DNA of 7,081 bases, taken from positions 1-7,081 of the forward strand of contig PSPB01000067.1 in assembly GCA_003193815.1 (NCBI GenBank), given 5' to 3'. Origin of the DNA: Methanobacteriota archaeon. GTDB lineage: Archaea; Thermoplasmatota; Poseidoniia; MGIII; CG-Epi1. The first letter of the stretch is position 1. Every line of letters begins with the position of its first letter. This document shows, in pieces, positions 1 to 5,000 of the stretch. Made by a program: the position numbers and the translations under genes. The notes below the pieces were generated by a model. The model did not search any database. It had not been told where the DNA came from and saw nothing but the letters and a program-made list of their open reading frames with translations.

Positions 1-158
1 CGCGGCAGCGATTCCCAGGTGCGGCGCCCCATGATGATGGTGTGGCCCAACGTCAGCCGCTTGAACCGCCGCAGGTCGCCCGAATAATGCCACGGAATCC
101 CGCCGTCGCGGCCGATAACCCAGTCGGGCGAGACCGCCGCCAGGATGGTCCCGCTCAC
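1..158 (-). CDS. folA: Dihydrofolate reductase, N-terminal part (cut by window edge)
   Basis: Dihydrofolate reductase reduces dihydrofolate to tetrahydrofolate with NADPH, in the cytoplasm. Only the first 52 codons are in the window; the rest lies beyond position 1. The visible N-terminus follows the DHFR pattern: a first strand (TILAAVS, residues 4-10), the WVIG turn (13-16), the Met20-loop region ending in GGIPWH (19-24), an acidic residue at D28 in the place of the catalytic Asp, FKRLT (32-36), and the cofactor-side stretch IIMGRRTWESLP (41-52). I chose the GTG at 158-156 because its first residues align with the family start. It lies inside the thymidylate synthase stop (GTGA, 155-158), so the two genes overlap by four bases and are probably translationally coupled. 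Family assignment is secure. Completeness and C-terminus cannot be judged. Confidence 0.93.
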   Translation of the reverse strand, partial: MSGTILAAVSPDWVIGRDGGIPWHYSGDLRRFKRLTLGHTIIMGRRTWESLP

Positions 159-1033
159 ACCGCGACCTTGAAGGAAATCGCCGGCTGCGGGTCGTAGCCG
201 TCGAGCCGGAACGCGCCGAGGATATCGTCGAGGTCGGCGTCGCAAAGCGCCAGCACGTCGTCCAGCGTTTTGAGGTCGGGGCTGATAGCGAGCCGCGGTA
301 GCTGCCGCGGCTCGCGCTGCAACTGCTCGTGCAAGCCGGGAACGTGGTTGTATTCGGCCATCGAGCCGTCCGGCTTGGCAGTATAGATGTGCGCGTCAAC
401 CAGCGAATGGCCGAAGGTGCCGGCCCGCATCCCCGCCAGATGCGCGAAGAGCGAGAGCAGGAAGGCGTAGCCGGCGATGTTGTACGGAACGCCCAGCGCC
501 ACATCGCAGCTGCGTTGCGTCAGATGCAGGCAGAGGTACGGCTCGCCGTCGGCGTCATACTGCACGTTGAAGATGAACATCAGGTGGCACGGCGGCAGCT
601 GGCTCTGCTGTGCGTTGCCGGGCGCCCAGGCTGAAATTACCATGCGGCGACTCGCCGGGTTTTCGCGCAGCGTCCGCAGCACGTAGCGCACCTGGTCGTT
701 GAACCCCGTCTCCCCTTCGGCGTGGACCGGGAAATGGCGCCAGAAATTGCCGTAGGCGCTCGGCACGAAACCCTCCGCGTCGGCCCACGGGTCCCAGAAC
801 TTGCAGCCATGCTTCTGCAGCAGCCCGATGTGGCGGTCGCCCGAGAGGAACCAGAGGTTCTCGACGACGATGTTTTTCCACGAAATCTCCTTGGTTGTCA
901 ACAGCGGGAACCCCTCCGCCAGGTCGATGGCGTAGTTGACGTTGAACGCCGAGATGGTGTCGACGCCGGTGCGGTTCTGCTTGCGCGTTCCGCGGTCGAG
1001 GACCTCCTCAACCAGCTCCAGGTACTGTTTCAC
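155..1033 (-). CDS. thyA: Thymidylate synthase (ThyA type)
   Basis: Thymidylate synthase methylates dUMP to dTMP with methylene-tetrahydrofolate and releases dihydrofolate, which the downstream DHFR recycles. The protein has 292 residues, somewhat longer than the 264 of E. coli. All key positions are visible: phosphate-binding R21, FPLLTTK (42-48), E58, W80, SRR (128-130), catalytic Cys149 in PPCHL, QRSCD (173-177), N185 in the dUMP-binding VPYN, H215 and Y217 in HIY, and a C-terminus ending KVAV. Extra residues sit between HIY and QLQREP (about 218-234), where E. coli is shorter. The start is GTG at 1033-1031; an in-frame TAG at 1042-1040 leaves no earlier start. The gene leads the thyA-DHFR operon, with a GTGA overlap at 155-158. 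The enzyme should be active. Unlike ThyX, it needs a DHFR, which fits the neighbour. Confidence 0.97.
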   Translation of the reverse strand: MKQYLELVEEVLDRGTRKQNRTGVDTISAFNVNYAIDLAEGFPLLTTKEISWKNIVVENLWFLSGDRHIGLLQKHGCKFWDPWADAEGFVPSAYGNFWRHFPVHAEGETGFNDQVRYVLRTLRENPASRRMVISAWAPGNAQQSQLPPCHLMFIFNVQYDADGEPYLCLHLTQRSCDVALGVPYNIAGYAFLLSLFAHLAGMRAGTFGHSLVDAHIYTAKPDGSMAEYNHVPGLHEQLQREPRQLPRLAISPDLKTLDDVLALCDADLDDILGAFRLDGYDPQPAISFKVAV

Positions 1034-1070
1034 GCCGGCCTAATTCGCCGCAGGGTTAAGGCGTTGGGGC

Positions 1071-1090
1071 AAATTCGAAACTGATAAATA
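1071..1090 (-). promoter_or_regulatory. Candidate TATA element(s) for the thyA-DHFR operon
   Basis: Reading toward thyA, two AT-rich patches stand out in the GC-rich spacer. One is TATTTATCA (1090-1082), centred about 53 bases before the GTG start and implying a leader near 27 bases. The other is TTTCGAATTT (1080-1071), centred about 42 bases upstream and implying a leader near 15 bases. The first is the reverse face of the TATA-like box assigned to the plus-strand small gene, so one element could serve both directions. The only Shine-Dalgarno-like bases ahead of thyA are a weak AGG. Which patch is used cannot be decided by eye. Confidence 0.35.
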
Positions 1091-1096
1091 GATATC
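1076..1096 (+). promoter_or_regulatory. Archaeal BRE/TATA-like promoter of the 42-aa gene
   Basis: The stretch CGAAAC (1076-1081) followed by TGATAAATA (1082-1090) resembles a purine-rich BRE plus an archaeal TATA box. The box centre lies about 26 bases before the ATG at 1112, the usual distance from TATA box to transcription start. Transcription would then begin at or within a base or two of the ATG, giving a leaderless mRNA, a common arrangement in archaea. A G-run (GGGGGCGG, 1103-1110) just before the ATG could instead be a poor ribosome-binding site, but it is close to the start and lacks the GGAGG or GGTGA core. Placement is read from the sequence; activity is inferred. Confidence 0.5.
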
Positions 1097-1111
1097 AAGT
1101 CAGGGGGCGGT

Positions 1112-1240
1112 ATGCCCTTCCGAATCGTGGACCACGAGAGTGGCGAAATCATGCTTGAGTCGCCGCACGTTTCGGACCTGATTGAGTACATCGACAAGCA
1201 CGCCGAGAACTACGAAGTCAAGGACCTCACGATTACCTGA
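1112..1240 (+). CDS. Small acidic protein of unknown function, 42 aa
   Basis: A short gene running from ATG 1112 to TGA 1240, opposite in direction to every other gene here. I do not recognise the family. The product begins MPFRIVDHES and ends VKDLTIT. It is acidic, has no cysteine, no signal peptide and no membrane segment, and alternates short beta-like stretches (FRIVD, IMLES, VKDLTI) around a helix-like middle (HVSDLIEYIDKHAEN), suggesting a mini beta-alpha-beta fold. Support for it being real: a TATA-like box at the leaderless distance from the ATG, mostly G/C third positions like the neighbours, and a good fit into a gap otherwise bare of genes, ending 21 bases before the convergent large gene. 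It could be a small regulator or partner protein, but nothing in the sequence shows that. No homologue search was possible. Confidence 0.7.
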   Translation: MPFRIVDHESGEIMLESPHVSDLIEYIDKHAENYEVKDLTIT

Positions 1241-1259
1241 AGCGGTATTCGGAACCGCT
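1241..1259. terminator. Hairpin between convergent gene ends
   Basis: The 21-base gap between the 42-aa gene and the end of the large minus-strand gene is almost filled by a perfect 6-base inverted repeat: AGCGGT (1241-1246) and ACCGCT (1254-1259), with a 7-base loop. It starts directly after the TGA of the plus-strand gene and lies three bases beyond the last base of the minus-strand gene, so it could mark the 3' end of both transcripts. No T-run follows on either strand, so it matches neither a bacterial intrinsic terminator nor the T-rich archaeal signal. The stem is visible; its role is a guess. Confidence 0.35.
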
Positions 1260-1261
1260 GT

Positions 1262-2020
1262 TCAGCGCCGCAGCCTGAGCGCGAAGTAGGCGATGGTCAG
1301 CAGCAGCGTCGCGACCACGAAAGTCATCACCCACGGGAAGTCCTCCACCTCTTCCGCAGCCGCCTCGACCGTCAGCACCAGCGGCTTCGCGTTGTTGGTC
1401 TCGTCCTGCTCGCTGAAGAGTTCCTCCGGGTCGACCTCGACGCGGAAGCTGTGGACACCTTCGCTGGCGACCCAGGTCGCCTCGACCACCGACTCGCCCT
1501 CGCCGTCGAAGGCGGCGCTGGTCATCTCAATCAGCTCGTCGTTAAGGTAGAAGCCGACCTGCGGGAACTGCTCGCCCGAGCCGGCAATGGTGTTGGCGAC
1601 GGTCGCCTGTAACGTAACCTCGGTCCCGGGCTCGATGTTGTCGGGCGCCCAGGTCACTTCGCTGATGCTGAAGTCGGGCGGTGGCCGCTCGGTCGGCGTC
1701 ACTTCCAGCTCGAAGTCGAAGCTGACGTCGTCGTAGAGTTCCTGCCCTTCCCAGAAGAAGCGGACATTGAAGTTGCGGTAGACGCCGGGAATAACACCGT
1801 CGCCCGGCGTGATGTCGAGCACCAGCTCGCGGCTCTCGCCCGGCCCCACGCTCACATCAGGCGCCCGGAAGATGGCTGTCCAGTTCTCCCCGTTGCCTGT
1901 TACCTCGGCCTGGAAGGTGGTGGTGAGGTGGCCGGTCCCGGTGAAGTTGAAGGTGAAGTTCACCGACTGCCCGACGGCGGCTGGCGCCGTGTGTCGGTCG
2001 ACGGCGACGTCGGCGCCCCG
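1262..2020 (-). other. C-terminal NEW3-like domain, CARDB domain and membrane anchor of the AglB fusion
   Basis: Residues 1664-1772 resemble the NPCBM-associated NEW3 domain: a hydrophobic beta pattern with VGPGESRELVLDI (1721-1733) and a GVYRNFNV strand (1742-1749). Residues 1778-1880 fit CARDB well: PDFSI at the start, EPGTEVTL, ATVANT, VGFYLND, a TW strand, GVHSFRVEVDP and the closing acidic DETNN (1869-1873). A short acidic linker (AAAEEVED) leads to one hydrophobic helix (about 1892-1911) and the basic end RLRR, which by the positive-inside rule sits in the cytoplasm. This arrangement is common at the ends of archaeal surface proteins but is not part of ordinary AglB. Confidence 0.8.
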
Positions 2021-5000
2021 CAGCAGCTGCCGCTCCAGTTCGAGCGTGGTCGCGCTGCCGTCGTCGGCCAGCGCCAGCGCGATAGCCTCGTCGAGCACGA
2101 AGATGCGGTCTGGCGAGTCGTCGAGGACTTCCAGCAGTGCCGTGAGGTTGTATGCGCCCGGCGGCAGGATGGTGGTGACCGTCCCGTCCGTGGGCTCGAG
2201 GTGCAGCAGCAGCTCGTCGCCGGCGCGGAAGCGCACGTCGTCGAAGGCTACCGGGCTGCCATCGTCGCTGGCGACGAAGTGCCATTCGTATTCGACTCCG
2301 CGCTCTAGCGACAGGTTGTAGTCGCGCGAGCTGTTGAAGTCCAGTGATTCAATCAGCGTGTAGGCTGTACCGCTCCCGGAGAAGGCGCGCAGCAGGTAGT
2401 TGTCTGGCTTGAGGTAAATCAGGAAACTGCCGCTGCCGTCGGTCTCCAGCGATTCCAGCACCGACTCGCCGGTGCCCAGCCGGATTTCGACCGTCGCGCC
2501 CGCCAGCAGCTCGTCGCCGTCCGGGGTTCCGTCGAAGTTGCGGTCGTAGAAGACGCTGCCCTGGAAGCGCGCCTTCCAGGTCGCGGGGTAGTCGAAGAAC
2601 TGGTGGCCGTTGCCGGGGCGCAGCCGCAGCGTGCGCTCGAGGTAGAACTGGTCGGCACCGTCGTCGAGGTAGTCGTCGACGCTGACGTCGTAGCGTGCCG
2701 GAACCATCTCCGGTAGCTGGATGGTGCCGTTGGCGTCGCTGGTCCACGTTTGCGACCAGCCGCCCTCACGGCTGAAGGTCGCCGCGACTCCGGCGAGGGG
2801 CTGCAGCACTCCGTCGGCGTCGCGGTAGGTCAGGTTGAGCGTCAGCGGCAGTGTTTCGGGAATCATGTCGACGTTGAAGTAGGAGCTGCCGGTAACCTCG
2901 ACCGGCGCGCTGTAGGACTGGAAGCCCGGCAGGGTGATTTCGAGCTGGTAGCTGCCCGGCTGCAGGTCAAACGGCCCGTAGTCGCCGTCGAGGCCGTTGC
3001 TGCGGGCAATAGCAGTCCCCAGCTCGGAAATGAACATCAGCGTCACGTCTTCGTCGACCAATTCGCCGGTCGGCTCTGAAATCAGCGCGCCGTTGATGAA
3101 GTGCCCCTGCGCCAGCGGCAGGTCGTGTAGCAGCGCCGGTGCCGACAGGTCGAGCGTCGAGAGGTGGCTGTAATGCGAGCCGCCGCTCGCGCCCTCGAAG
3201 GTGACCCAGTATTCTCCGGGCGGCAGCCAGCCGTGATAGCCGCTGAAGCGGGTCGCAAAGAGGCGCGTTACGTCGTACGGCGCGCTAGTACTGGTGAAGA
3301 GCACTTCGCCCTCCTTCAGCTCGCCCTGATGTAGCGCGCCGCCGCCCACTTCCAGCAGCAGGTGGGTCGCGACCTCACCGAGGCTGACCGGCGCACCGGC
3401 GAGCGGCAGCGTGAGCGACCCCTGCGCGAAGTAGCGCTGGCCCGCCAGATCGGACGTGAAGCTGTAGACGTATTCGTGCGGCGGGAGCTCGACCGAGAAG
3501 CCACCCTCCTCATCCGCGGTAAAGTTGAGGAAATAGTCGCCGATGCGGTCGGCCGGGCTGAACGAGAGCTGCGCGCCGGGCACCGGCACGCCGTCGTAAA
3601 CGACCGTTCCCGTGACTGTAACTGGTGTGCGCACCAGCCGGAACTGGAGCTCGCCCGCCGCGAAGTGGTCGTACTTGTCGTTGGGCGGCAGCGGTTCGTA
3701 GCCGCCGCGCAGCATGGCGGGCTGGTAGCTGCCGGACGGCAGCGCAACCATCGTGGCCATCTCGTCACCCCAGGTGTAGACTGTCCCGGCGGTGGTGTCG
3801 AGCGTGAAGAGCCCCGAAATCGGCATTTCCATGCCGAGGTGTTCCTCGATGAGGATGACGAACAGGTCGTGCCCGGGCGACATCGGCAGGTCGCTCTGCA
3901 GGGTCCCGTAGTCGAGTTGCATGCGCTTGAGGCCCGCCAGCTTGTCGTCCATGTCGATGTAGTTGGCGTAGGCAGTGTAGTCGCCCGGCGGCAGCCCCAC
4001 GTCGTATTCGCCGCGATTGTCGCTGCGGACGGTGACGCGGCCGTTGACCGATTCGAAGCGCAGTTCGGCGTCGCGCACCACGGTTTCGTCCTGCATCTCC
4101 TCGAACTCTCCGTCGCCGTCACGGTCGTTGAAGAGCAGGCCGGTGATACGGCCTGCTGGTTGCATCGCCGCGTCGAGCAGGCCGCCCGGCGCCTCGCTGT
4201 CAATCCGCGCCAGCCACGCCGCGTTGGCGTCGGAGTGGAGCGCGTAGAGGTCGTAGGTTCCCGCGGGGAGGATGGTTGTGAAGTAGCCGCTGGCGTCGCT
4301 GGTGACTTCGGTCGCGTGCCGACCGCCAACGTGGGTGATTGAGAGATGTTCGTCGGCGACCGGTTCGCCCTGCCAGCTGAGGACGCCGCTGACGCGCGTG
4401 CCCTCGGTGAGGGTAGTGTTGTGGTGACTTTCCTTGCCTGCGGCGAGGGTGAAGGCGACAGTGTTGTTGTCCCACTCGCTGAACTTGTTGTCGTTGGCGA
4501 GCCGCAGGGTGTAGTTGCCCGGCAGCAGGTTGTCGAAGCGGAAGCCGGTCAGCGCCTCGCGCTGCATCAGCGTGCCGTTGGTGTGGTCCTCGAGCGTGAA
4601 GGAGACCATTCCAGGAATGTAGCCGGTGCCGGGGCCAATCAGCCCCAGCACGCTGGCGGGGACGACTGCGCCGTCAATCTCCAGCGACTGGTCTGCCTGC
4701 AGGCCGGCGACGCCCTCGTAGTTCGCCAACTCCAGCTCGTGCCCGTTCAGGTCGGCCGTGACGCGGTATTCGCCCGGCGCGATAGCGTCGAAGGCGAAGC
4801 TGCCGTCGGCGCCGCTGTCGACGCTGAACTCGCGCCCCGTCGCGGTCTGGGTTGCTGTAACTGGAATCCCGGCAATCGGTTCGCGTTCGCCGGCGTCCCA
4901 GTAGAGTTCGCCGCTGAGGCTGGCCGCCTCGACCTCTATGTCGATGCGGATTTCTGGTTGCGTGGCGCGAGTCGCCTGTGCCTCCGAAATCAGGATGCCC

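Noticed and set aside
1034..1111. Riboswitch or structured RNA between thyA and the 42-aa gene
   Set aside because: The 78 bases are fully used by a plausible divergent promoter, and I see no long paired stems.
2349..4329. Arg/Ser/Pro-rich minus-strand frames inside aglB
   Set aside because: Low-complexity translations are typical of a shifted frame in GC-rich DNA. No start context and no domains.
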